Below, piece by piece: positions 46,505 to 54,396 of a stretch of DNA of 64,000 nucleotides. Every line of letters starts with the position of its first letter. The first letter of the stretch is position 1. The translations under genes and the position numbers were made by a program. Source of the stretch: Pseudomonadota bacterium (lineage in GTDB: Bacteria; Pseudomonadota; Alphaproteobacteria; Rhizobiales; Rhizobiaceae). Where the stretch lies: the NCBI GenBank assembly GCA_023390055.1, contig JAEWDP010000082.1, positions 25,663-89,662 on the forward strand. The letters run 5' to 3'. Under the pieces are notes generated by a model. The model saw only the letters and a program-made list of their open reading frames with translations. It did no database searches and was not told the origin of the DNA.

Positions 46505-47276
46505 AGCGGGAAAACCCCAGGAAGCGTTCTGCGGCAAAGACGATGCCAATGGAAAGGAAGGCGAGCAGAGAGGAGAGTGCGGCGATCGAGGGATCGAATA
46601 CTATTTCCATGTAACCCAACATGTCGATCGGAAGAGTGCGAACACCTGGTCCAGACAGGAACAAGGATACAGGCACCTGGTTGAAGCTCGTGACAAAGCC
46701 AAGGATGAATGCGGAAAGAATGCCCCCACGAATATTGGGGAGTACCACCCGAAAGAAAGCTCCAGGCCGCGACGAGCCGAGAAGGACTGCGGCTTCCTCA
46801 ATGTCGGAGCGAAGGTTGGCGAGGCTCGCGGAGACAACTCTTACAGCATACGGTAGTACCAGCGCAGTATGTGCAACAAAGAGTGCAAGGGTAATCGATA
46901 GCCCGATTGGGATCACGAAATAGCGCAGCAAGGCGAGGCCGACGATGATGCCAGGAACGATAATGGGCATCGAAACCATGAACCGGACTGTTTCTGCACC
47001 AGGCAGACGATAGCGCGACATGGCGTAAGAGGCGGGGATCCCGAGGAGCAGGGCACAGAACGTGCCACCGAGTGCGAGAAACATCGAGGTGGCAAAACTC
47101 TGGCGGAAGCTTTCCACGGTAAAGACCTTGATGATCCACTTGAAGGAGAAACCCTGCGGTGGGAAGGCCAAAGTATCGCCGGCCGAGAAGGAGGCTGCGA
47201 CTATGATTACGAAAGGCCCGATCAGGAAGAGCATCACGAGCACGAGAATGATTGGTCCGAAGAATTTCTGCATCAC
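46497..47276 (-). CDS. ABC transporter permease (PotC-like)
   Basis: A 259-residue permease with six membrane segments. The EAA loop reads EEAAVLLGSSRPGAFFRVVL followed by PNIRGGILSA. The N-terminal region FIVIVAASFSAGDTLAFPPQ and GFSFKWI is typical of PotC/ThiP-type permeases. Its start overlaps the stop of the partner permease (ATGA), and it overlaps the ATPase start. Confidence 0.9.
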   Translation of the reverse strand: MMQKFFGPIILVLVMLFLIGPFVIIVAASFSAGDTLAFPPQGFSFKWIIKVFTVESFRQSFATSMFLALGGTFCALLLGIPASYAMSRYRLPGAETVRFMVSMPIIVPGIIVGLALLRYFVIPIGLSITLALFVAHTALVLPYAVRVVSASLANLRSDIEEAAVLLGSSRPGAFFRVVLPNIRGGILSAFILGFVTSFNQVPVSLFLSGPGVRTLPIDMLGYMEIVFDPSIAALSSLLAFLSIGIVFAAERFLGFSRYV

Positions 47277-48100
47277 TTCTTGTTCCTTGCAGTGGCAATC
47301 CGTTTCAGCAGGATGTTTGCAGAAAAGCTCATGGTAATAAGGATGAACGCTATCACGCTTGCGGAGACAAAATTTCCTGCCACCGTGACCTGCTGGTAGA
47401 GAAGTGTCTCCAGCATGAGAACCTTCGATCCACCGAGAATGGCCGGCGTGATATATGCGGTCATCGACCCGGTAAAGACGAGTGTACCTCCAATTACCAA
47501 TCCTTCGCGCGTAAGGGGTAGAATGACCTTCCAGAATACCTGGAGCCAGTTGGCACCAAGTACGCGAGCCGCCGGTACAACATCCTTTGGCAGATTTTCC
47601 AGCGCACTGATGAGGGATACCACCATCAAGGGCAAAAAGAGTTGAAGCAGACCGAGGAAGACGGCAGTTTCAGTAAAGAGGATGCGTATGGGTTCGTCCG
47701 TGAGGCCGAATACCATCAGGGTCTGGTTAACGATACCGGTGCGCCCAAGTATAACGATCCAGGCGTAGGTACGGGCAACGGGCGAAACCATCAATGGCAG
47801 AACAACCAGCCCGATCATACGTCCCTTTGTTCCGGGCGGCAGCGAAATAATCGCGTAGGCCGTTGCATAGCCGATGATTGCAGCAGTAGCGGTTACAATT
47901 ACCCCAAGCTTCAGCGTGCGCAGGAAAACCGTACGATTGAGGGGTGCGGAGAAAAAGTCGACATAAGCCGAGATTGACCAACTGTCGCCCAATCGGAATC
48001 CTTCCGACAGAAGTAGTGCGACCGGCACGAGAAAAACAATGGCGGCGAAAAGGGCTGCCGGAAGGGCAAGTGCCAGTGCTTCCGCCCGGCTCTGGAACAT
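47273..48100 (-). CDS. ABC transporter permease (PotB-like)
   Basis: A 275-residue permease of the PotB type. The EAA loop is PAARVLGANWLQVFWKVILP followed by LTREGLVIGGTLVF, and MVSPVARTYAWIVILG is conserved in the family. It begins 118 bp after the binding-protein gene; that gap contains a strong hairpin. With the PotC-like protein it forms the membrane channel. Confidence 0.9.
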   Translation of the reverse strand: MFQSRAEALALALPAALFAAIVFLVPVALLLSEGFRLGDSWSISAYVDFFSAPLNRTVFLRTLKLGVIVTATAAIIGYATAYAIISLPPGTKGRMIGLVVLPLMVSPVARTYAWIVILGRTGIVNQTLMVFGLTDEPIRILFTETAVFLGLLQLFLPLMVVSLISALENLPKDVVPAARVLGANWLQVFWKVILPLTREGLVIGGTLVFTGSMTAYITPAILGGSKVLMLETLLYQQVTVAGNFVSASVIAFILITMSFSANILLKRIATARNKK

Positions 48101-48138
48101 TGTGTCTACCTTTTTGATGTGCGTTGATTGACAGGCAC

Positions 48139-48169
48139 GACACGACGACGGTCACTGCGTCGTCGTGTC
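48139..48169 (-). promoter_or_regulatory. intercistronic stem-loop after binding-protein gene
   Basis: GACACGACGAC and GTCGTCGTGTC form an 11-bp perfect stem, 12 bp with the G-C pair closing a 7-nt loop. It sits in the 118-bp gap between the binding-protein stop (48219) and the permease start (48100). No U-run follows on the minus strand, so mRNA stabilisation or partial attenuation is more likely than full termination. Confidence 0.65.
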
Positions 48170-48218
48170 TGCGTACACAATGATGCCATGCACGCTCTAG
48201 TGAGCCCAGTTTATCAGT

Positions 48219-49244
48219 TTATTGACCGACCTTGGCGTTCCACTCCGAGAGCCACGTGTCGCGATTATCGAGTGCTACAGAAGATGGGATAAGTTTCAGG
48301 CTCTTTGCAGTATCCTCGCCGTAGGTCAGGTTTCCGGCAATCTCGTCCGACACTTTCACTTGTGCGTTGGCGGGACTATCGACCAGTTTTTCCGCAAGCT
48401 TCGTCTGCACTTCGGTGGAGAGCCAGAAGTCCATGAACTCAAGCGCGAGATCCTGGTTTTTCGAGCCTTTTGTCACGACCATGACATTCATTCCGCCCGT
48501 CAGGCCTTCCTTGGGTGTTGCCCATGCGATCGGAAGGTCAAGTTTGGTAAAAGGTGCCCAGGAGAAACGGCCAACCGGTGCTGCCCAGATTTCTTCCTGC
48601 TGCATGAGTTGGACCAGTTGTGATGATTTCACGTAGAATGTGACGATCTCATCCTTCTTGGCGCCGATGGCTTCAATTGGCCCCTTGAGGTCGGCTGTGT
48701 TGTTGCCGAGAGCTTCTCCGAGCATGAAGAGAGCGGGAGGTCCCTGATTGGTCGTGATATTCGGAAAAGCGATATGTGAAACCACTTCATCATCAAGCAG
48801 GTCTGCCCAGGAATCTATCTTCATTTTGTCGGTTCGATATACGATCGATGTGGCGTAAAACGTATATCCGACACTCATTCCGTCGCCGTTCGGATCCTTG
48901 GCGATGTCGTAGAGTTTGTCGAAGTTGCTGAGTTTTGTTGTGTCTACCTTGTCGATCAGGCCGTCGCGGTTTGCCTGAAGTGCGTCTGCCATGGAGACAA
49001 CAGCCATGTCGATGACGGGGTTGTCCTTGTTGGCCTCCATCTTGGCTAAACGCTCGACGCTGTTGCCGGTCTCGACAACGAGATTGCATCCGCACTTTTC
49101 CTCGAAGGGGTCGTAGACAAGCTCCTTGAATTCATCCTGTGCAAATGCGTAGACGGAGATCGTAAGGGTTTTTTCCTGAGCCTGGGCGAAGCCCGTGGTC
49201 AGCATCAAGGCGGTGGCGGTAGCCGTTACCATCTGGAATTTCAT
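48219..49244 (-). CDS. periplasmic solute-binding protein (PotD/AfuA-like)
   Basis: A 341-residue binding protein with a Sec signal peptide (KFQMVTATATALMLTTGFA, cleavage after AQAQ). ATG 49244 has AAGGAG 8 nt upstream; a longer start at 49268 is less likely. The mature protein opens LTISVYAFAQDEFKELVYDP and contains IDMAVVSMADALQANRDGLI, the layout of PotD/iron-type binding proteins (SBP family 6/8). It is the first structural gene after the LacI regulator. The nucleoside hydrolase and adenine deaminase downstream suggest a nucleoside-like ligand, unusual for this protein family. Confidence 0.88.
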   Translation of the reverse strand: MKFQMVTATATALMLTTGFAQAQEKTLTISVYAFAQDEFKELVYDPFEEKCGCNLVVETGNSVERLAKMEANKDNPVIDMAVVSMADALQANRDGLIDKVDTTKLSNFDKLYDIAKDPNGDGMSVGYTFYATSIVYRTDKMKIDSWADLLDDEVVSHIAFPNITTNQGPPALFMLGEALGNNTADLKGPIEAIGAKKDEIVTFYVKSSQLVQLMQQEEIWAAPVGRFSWAPFTKLDLPIAWATPKEGLTGGMNVMVVTKGSKNQDLALEFMDFWLSTEVQTKLAEKLVDSPANAQVKVSDEIAGNLTYGEDTAKSLKLIPSSVALDNRDTWLSEWNAKVGQ

Positions 49245-49271
49245 GATGTTCTCCTTCTGGGGCTTCATGTT

Positions 49272-50315
49272 TCAGGCAAAGGTTGAATGTGGCGAGGCCG
49301 AAGTCTGTCGTATGACGAGTGTCATGCGCGAACAGGCTCCGATATCGGATAATGGCTGTACCGGACCAGCGTTTACTGAAATATCGCCCGCAGCATTGGC
49401 TTCTATTGCAAAAGTCAGGGCCTCTATGGCGACTTTTGCGATCGCAGGCATGTTCATGTGTACGGTCGTCAAGGCAGGTCTGAAGGCGGATGAAAACAAT
49501 AGATCATCAAAGCCGGTGACGCTTGCTTGTTGTGGAACGTTGATGCCACGGCCAAGAAGTTCGGTTAGTGCCCGCAGGGCATGGAGATCGGAAACTGCTG
49601 CGAAAGCCGTGAAACCTTCGTCAAATTTCTGTTCCAAACCAAGTGGGCAGCCAACATAAGACCCCCTCTCAAGCTTCTCGATCCAAATGGTCTCGCTTTC
49701 GATGCCTGGAGGGATCCGCGACATCATTCCGCCAATGCGATCGCTCTGGACGACGGAAGCCGGATTGTTGCCAATGATCATGATTTTACGATGGCCCAGC
49801 GATACAAGATGCTCCGCAACGGTCTGACCGCCTTGCCAATGATCTGCCGAGACCGTATTCCCAGGCGTTGATGGGCTGTCGATGACAGCAATGGGACAGC
49901 CGACATCGGTAATACGAGACCCCCTTCGTGGCACAATGACAATGCCATCGATGCCGCGTTCAAGCAGTCGGTTGATTACCTCTGTCTGCGTCGTGACGTC
50001 GCCGCGTGAGTCGGCAATCAGAATACCATAGCCCACTTTCGCAGCAGCATTCTCGATCGCCTGCGCGATCTGGGGGAATAATGGGTTGCCAATATCTGGA
50101 AGCACGAGGCCGATGACATACGAGCGACCTGTCCGTAGTGCCCGCCCTGCCGTCGCGGGTGTGTAGCCGAGGTCCATGGCCGTGGTGCGGATCTTCTGGG
50201 CCAATTCCGTCGATACACGGCCCTTGCCGGAGAGGGCATTCGAAACTGTCGCCGCTGACACGTCGAGAAGGCTCGCTATCTGGCTCAGGCTAGGTCGAAT
50301 GCGATTGCTGGACAT
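49272..50315 (-). CDS. LacI-family transcriptional regulator
   Basis: A 347-residue LacI/GalR-type repressor. The N-terminal helix-turn-helix and hinge read LSQIASLLDVSAATVSNALS with GKGRVSTELAQKIRTTAMDL, followed by a periplasmic-binding-protein-like sensor domain (GLVLPDIGNPLFPQIAQAIE). It is the first gene of the leftward operon, only 27 bp before the binding-protein start, and carries a LacI-like half-palindromic operator 22 bp upstream of its own start. It therefore probably represses itself and the whole nucleoside operon. The inducer is likely a nucleoside or base (inference). Confidence 0.92.
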   Translation of the reverse strand: MSSNRIRPSLSQIASLLDVSAATVSNALSGKGRVSTELAQKIRTTAMDLGYTPATAGRALRTGRSYVIGLVLPDIGNPLFPQIAQAIENAAAKVGYGILIADSRGDVTTQTEVINRLLERGIDGIVIVPRRGSRITDVGCPIAVIDSPSTPGNTVSADHWQGGQTVAEHLVSLGHRKIMIIGNNPASVVQSDRIGGMMSRIPPGIESETIWIEKLERGSYVGCPLGLEQKFDEGFTAFAAVSDLHALRALTELLGRGINVPQQASVTGFDDLLFSSAFRPALTTVHMNMPAIAKVAIEALTFAIEANAAGDISVNAGPVQPLSDIGACSRMTLVIRQTSASPHSTFA

Positions 50316-50622
50316 TCCGCCGCAGATTGGTTGTGATTAAACGATTAAGCAGCGTCGTACACACTCGATATCCTGATGTCGACTCGATTTCATCATATTG
50401 ACGGTACGGGAGAAGGTTTTCCCCACATGCGAAACGATATTCCGCCGGCCTGCCAATCGGCCAGTATGGAAGAGGAATACAAGAACCGGTGGTACCGGAG
50501 CTTTGTATACTGGCCTGCACGATATCTAACCGATTTTAATCTCCGCGAATTGGCAGCAGGCATTGACGCGCTATGTTCATCCTTCATACGCATGGCACAT
50601 GCGGCAAGCGAGGAGGAAGAAC
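50316..50622. promoter_or_regulatory. divergent region LacI gene / panC with candidate LacI operator
   Basis: The 307-bp region holds TTAAACGATTAA at 50337-50348, centred on CG as LacI-family operators are, with 10 of 12 positions palindromic, 22 bp before the LacI gene. The panC side carries the strong GAGGAGGAAG ribosome-binding site. No gene is supported in the gap. Confidence 0.5.
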
Positions 50623-51498
50623 ATGCGTGTACTGCGTTCTGTTGACGATGTGCGTGACAGCCTCAAGGATTACTTTCGATCTGGCAGACGGATAGGATTT
50701 GTTGCGACGATGGGCTACCTGCATCGTGGCCATTTGGAGTTGGTAGCACGAGCAAAAGCCGAAAATGACGTCGTTGTCGCATCAATCTTTGTCAACCCTC
50801 TGCAGTTTGGCCCCAGTGAGGACCTTGCCCGTTATCCGCGCGATCTGCAGCGTGACAGCAGCATGCTCGAAGGCGCAGGAGTTGATATCCTGTTTGCCCC
50901 GGATGTCCAGAATATGTATCCGCAACCAATGAAGACTGTTGTCGACGTGCCGGAGCTCGGTCGCGAACTGGAAGGTGCCGTGCGGCCGGGGCACTTCGCA
51001 GGTGTAGCAACGGTCGTCTGCAAGCTGTTCAATATCATTCAGCCTCAAACTGCATATTTCGGTCAAAAGGACTACCAGCAGGTAGTAATCATCAAGCGGA
51101 TGGTGAGTGATCTAGCGATTCCCGTGCAGGTGATTGCCGTCCCGACAGTGCGTGACAGTGATGGACTGGCACTTTCGTCTCGCAATATCTATCTCAGCGA
51201 GGCCGAGAGGCGAGCGGCGATCATCGTGCCTCAAACGTTGACTGAAGGACAACGTCTTGTCGATGAAGGGCTGACCGATCCAACAAAACTGGAGCAGGAT
51301 CTGCGGAAGTTCCTGGCGCGCGAACCCCTGGCCGTGGCGGAGGTTGTTGCCGTGAGGGACGCTCTGAGCCTCCGTTCAGTTGCCGAAATTGTCGAGCCGG
51401 TCGTTCTGGCTCTGTTTGTCCGTATCGGTGCTACCCGCCTGCTGGACAATCGAATTATTCGTCCCTGTGGATGTAATACTGAAAGGGAAGTGTCATGA
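50623..51498 (+). CDS. panC: pantothenate synthetase
   Basis: A 291-residue PanC, joining pantoate and beta-alanine with ATP in the last step of pantothenate synthesis. ATG 50623 has GAGGAGGAAG just upstream; the open frame begins at 50563 but lacks family sequence there. The nucleotide-binding signature is FVATMGYLHRGHLELV. VVASIFVNPLQFGPSEDLA and YFGQKDYQQVVIIKRMV are also conserved. It overlaps panB by 4 bp. Confidence 0.96.
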   Translation: MRVLRSVDDVRDSLKDYFRSGRRIGFVATMGYLHRGHLELVARAKAENDVVVASIFVNPLQFGPSEDLARYPRDLQRDSSMLEGAGVDILFAPDVQNMYPQPMKTVVDVPELGRELEGAVRPGHFAGVATVVCKLFNIIQPQTAYFGQKDYQQVVIIKRMVSDLAIPVQVIAVPTVRDSDGLALSSRNIYLSEAERRAAIIVPQTLTEGQRLVDEGLTDPTKLEQDLRKFLAREPLAVAEVVAVRDALSLRSVAEIVEPVVLALFVRIGATRLLDNRIIRPCGCNTEREVS

Positions 51499-52319
51499 GC
51501 AGTACTCACCCGGACCAAAGGCGACTGACACCTCCACGCATTCGTGGGATGAAGGGTAAGGACCCGATCGTCTGCCTGACTGCATACACGACTCCTGTGG
51601 CCCATCTTCTCGACCCACACTGTGATCTGCTTTTGGTTGGAGATTCGCTGGGCATGGTCCTTTACGGCATGCAGACAACCGTCGGTGTGACGCTGGACAT
51701 GATGATTGCCCACGGTAAGGCAGTCATGCGTGCGGGAGGACATGCATGTGTCGTCGTGGACATGCCGTTTGGAACGTATCAGGAATCAAAGACGAAGGCG
51801 TTTCGCAATGCTGCTCGTATCCTGCAAGAAACGGGCTGTGATGCGATCAAGCTGGAGGGAGGTGCGGAACTTGCCGAGACAGTTTTGTTCCTGACGGAAC
51901 GAGGCGTTCCTGTTCTTGGCCATATCGGCTTGATGCCACAACAGGTTAATACGGCTGGCGGGTATCGGTCGGTAGGGCACAACGAGCAGGAAGTGGGAAA
52001 ACTACACCGCGACGCGAGGGCGCTCGCCAATGCTGGAGCATTTGCACTCGTCATCGAAGGAACGGTTGAGCCGCTTGCCCGCGAACTGACTGCTATGGTC
52101 GATGTGCCGACGATTGGCATCGGGGCGTCATCGGCCTGTGATGGCCAGATTTTGGTTTCTGACGATATGCTTGGACTTTTCAACGCGTTCACCCCACGTT
52201 TCGTGAAGCGCTATGAGGAGCTTGGTGAGCGTATCACCAAGGCGGTCGAAGGGTATGCTGCGGACGTTCGCTCCCGGAAATTTCCTGGGCCGGAACACGT
52301 TTTCAAGCCTCGTGCGTAA
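51495..52319 (+). CDS. panB: 3-methyl-2-oxobutanoate hydroxymethyltransferase
   Basis: A 274-residue PanB, which makes ketopantoate from 2-oxoisovalerate and methylenetetrahydrofolate. Motifs are IVCLTAYTTPVAHLLDPHCD, LLVGDSLGMVLYGMQTT and VVDMPFGTYQESK, with the catalytic glutamate in FALVIEGTVEPLA. It starts within the panC stop (ATGA), so the two are coupled. A panD or panE gene is not seen in the window. Confidence 0.96.
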   Translation: MSSTHPDQRRLTPPRIRGMKGKDPIVCLTAYTTPVAHLLDPHCDLLLVGDSLGMVLYGMQTTVGVTLDMMIAHGKAVMRAGGHACVVVDMPFGTYQESKTKAFRNAARILQETGCDAIKLEGGAELAETVLFLTERGVPVLGHIGLMPQQVNTAGGYRSVGHNEQEVGKLHRDARALANAGAFALVIEGTVEPLARELTAMVDVPTIGIGASSACDGQILVSDDMLGLFNAFTPRFVKRYEELGERITKAVEGYAADVRSRKFPGPEHVFKPRA

Positions 52320-52453
52320 ATCCTGAGCATGGATGATCACACGGACAATAAGCGTAGTCATTCACAATGTCGGAATAGGGCGTCGCAGCCGCTCTATCAA
52401 TTCATGCATCGCCAGCTATAACGGAGCCAGACTGCCACTGGAGACCTTATCGC

Positions 52454-53359
52454 GTGACGCCCGGACTTGCTGCTCCCGAACTCATAGCCGTTCTATCAGC
52501 CGTGACCCAGGGGGAGCCCAAGGTCATGACGGTGAGGCGGGGCGAAGCGCTGCCATCGGGTCCGCTTCAGCTGGGACATCGGAGCCTTCAGGCAGGCCTC
52601 AGGGAGTGGGTTCAGGACCAGACAGGTCATCCGGTCGGTTATCTGGAACAGCTTTATACTTTTGCTGATCGCGATCGCACCCACGAAAACGCGAAGCAAC
52701 GGACGATCTCGATCAGCTACCTCGGACTTGTGAGAGAGCAGGCAGCTCCTGGTGCCCGAGCGTCAGGCTGGCACCGTTGGTATCAATATTTCCCGTGGGA
52801 AGACCATAGAAATGGAAGGCCTCCAATTGTCGGCGAAATCGTCGAAAGGCTCATGGATTGGGCTGCTTCAGAAAGATCGCATCGAGATCACAGAAGTCGT
52901 CAGATCGAATTTACATTTGGTCTGGACGGCGCGGACTGGAATGAAGATCTGGTCCTGCGCCGCTACGAGCTAATGTATGAGGCGGGCCTTGTAACGGAAG
53001 CTGGGGAAGCGGCCTGTGAAATAACGATGGGGCGCTCAATGTTTGCGGATCACCGTCGTATTCTGGCAACGGGCATTGCTCGCCTGCGAGCCAAAATCAA
53101 ATACAGACCTGTCGTTTTTGAGCTCATGCCGGAAAGCTTTACGCTTCTGCAGTTACAGAGAACTGTCGAGGCCCTGGCCGGTTTGACATTGCACAAGCCG
53201 AATTTCCGACGGTTGATCGACCAGCAGGAGTTGATCGAGGAAACCGGCGAGGTCACGACCGAGACAGGTGGTCGTCCGGCCAAGCTTTTTCGTTACCGTT
53301 ACGCCATCCTTGAAGAACGTGCGCTGTCAGGTTCAAAACTTCCATTATCCCGCAATTGA
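52454..53359 (+). CDS. nadQ: Nudix-related transcriptional regulator of NAD synthesis
   Basis: A 301-residue protein. Residues about 20-165 are a Nudix-like domain whose catalytic box is degenerate (LREWVQDQTG instead of REUxEExG), so it should bind rather than hydrolyse a nucleotide. The C-terminal part from about 230 is a winged helix (FTLLQLQRTVEALAGLTLHK, then NFRRLIDQQELIEETGE). This is the build of the NadQ/NrtR-like regulators, and NadQ controls nadABC in Rhizobiales. GTG 52454 has GGAG 10 nt upstream. The nadA promoter starts inside the 3' end of this gene. Confidence 0.85.
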   Translation: MTPGLAAPELIAVLSAVTQGEPKVMTVRRGEALPSGPLQLGHRSLQAGLREWVQDQTGHPVGYLEQLYTFADRDRTHENAKQRTISISYLGLVREQAAPGARASGWHRWYQYFPWEDHRNGRPPIVGEIVERLMDWAASERSHRDHRSRQIEFTFGLDGADWNEDLVLRRYELMYEAGLVTEAGEAACEITMGRSMFADHRRILATGIARLRAKIKYRPVVFELMPESFTLLQLQRTVEALAGLTLHKPNFRRLIDQQELIEETGEVTTETGGRPAKLFRYRYAILEERALSGSKLPLSRN

Positions 53360-53412
53360 CATAAACTCTGAATGAGAATATCTGTTGCCCTTAATATACT
53401 CACTTCGAGTAT
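53356..53412 (+). promoter_or_regulatory. nadABC promoter with two candidate NadQ operators
   Basis: A consensus TTGACA (53356-53361) is followed by a 17-nt spacer and TATCTG. The spacer contains AAACTC-N5-GAGAAT (53363-53379). A better copy, ATACTC-N5-GAGTAT (53396-53412), lies 33 bp downstream, about three helical turns, just before the nadA ribosome-binding site. The -35 box overlaps the nadQ stop codon. Confidence 0.68.
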
Positions 53413-53424
53413 TAGGAGGGCCCG

Positions 53425-54396
53425 ATGAAGCAACCGCTTTCGATACGATCACTCTATGATCGTGTCAGCACCATAATGCCAAAAGCCGAATGGATGGCGT
53501 ATGAGCCGGATATCAGGGCAATCCTTGAGTTAAAGCGTCGTCGAAACGCGGTCATTCTTGCGCACAACTACCAGACGCCCGAAATCTTCCATGGCGTGGC
53601 CGATATTGTCGGCGACAGTCTTGCGTTGGCACGCAGAGCCGTAGAGGTAGACGCTGACGTGATTGTGTTGGCGGGCGTCCATTTCATGGCTGAAACAGCA
53701 AAATTGCTCAACCCGGAAAAGACCGTTCTGATACCCGATCTGCGGGCTGGCTGCTCACTGGCAGATTCCATCACACCGAACGATATTGCGCTCCTGCGTA
53801 AGGCCCATCCGGACATTCCGGTCGTCACCTATATCAATACGTCTGCCGCCGTGAAGGCCGCATCTGACATCTGCTGCACGTCCGGAAACGCACGAGAAGT
53901 GGTCGAATCCCTTGGCGTGCCTCGGGTCCTGATGATACCGGATGAGTATCTTGCGCAAAATGTAGCGCGAGAAACCGAAGTGGAGATTATTCCATGGCAT
54001 GGACATTGTGAAGTCCATGAACTCTTCAGTGCGGACGATGTCCGCGATCTCAGGAAGGCGCATCCGGGTGTTGTGGTTCTTGCCCATCCTGAATGCCCAC
54101 CGGATGTCGTGACTGAAGCCGATTTTGCCGGATCGACAGCAATCATGTCGGACTATGTCGGAAGGGAAAAGCCGAAGAAGGTTGTGCTACTGACAGAGTG
54201 CTCGATGAGTGACAATGTGGCTGTCCACCATCAACAGGTGGAATTTATTCGTCCCTGCAATCTTTGCCCGCACATGAAGCGTATCACGCTTTCCAATATC
54301 CGGACTGCCCTGGAAGAAAACTGTTACGAAGTTACAGTCGACCCTTCGACTGCCGATGCAGCACGCCGGGCCGTTGAAAGGATGTTGGCTGTATGA
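53425..54396 (+). CDS. nadA: quinolinate synthase
   Basis: A 323-residue NadA, which condenses iminoaspartate with dihydroxyacetone phosphate to quinolinate using a [4Fe-4S] cluster. Conserved cysteines are in LRAGCSLADSI, CCTSGNAREVVESL, HPECPPDVV and IRPCNLCPHMKRITL. VILAHNYQTPEI is the family N-terminal signature. The ribosome-binding site AGGAGG is strong, and the stop overlaps nadB (ATGA). Confidence 0.96.
   Translation: MKQPLSIRSLYDRVSTIMPKAEWMAYEPDIRAILELKRRRNAVILAHNYQTPEIFHGVADIVGDSLALARRAVEVDADVIVLAGVHFMAETAKLLNPEKTVLIPDLRAGCSLADSITPNDIALLRKAHPDIPVVTYINTSAAVKAASDICCTSGNAREVVESLGVPRVLMIPDEYLAQNVARETEVEIIPWHGHCEVHELFSADDVRDLRKAHPGVVVLAHPECPPDVVTEADFAGSTAIMSDYVGREKPKKVVLLTECSMSDNVAVHHQQVEFIRPCNLCPHMKRITLSNIRTALEENCYEVTVDPSTADAARRAVERMLAV

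Noticed and set aside
45479..49244. The PotABCD-like genes as a polyamine importer
   Set aside because: The family likeness is real, but tight linkage with nucleoside hydrolase, adenine deaminase and phosphoribosyltransferase points to another ligand, so polyamine specificity is not claimed.
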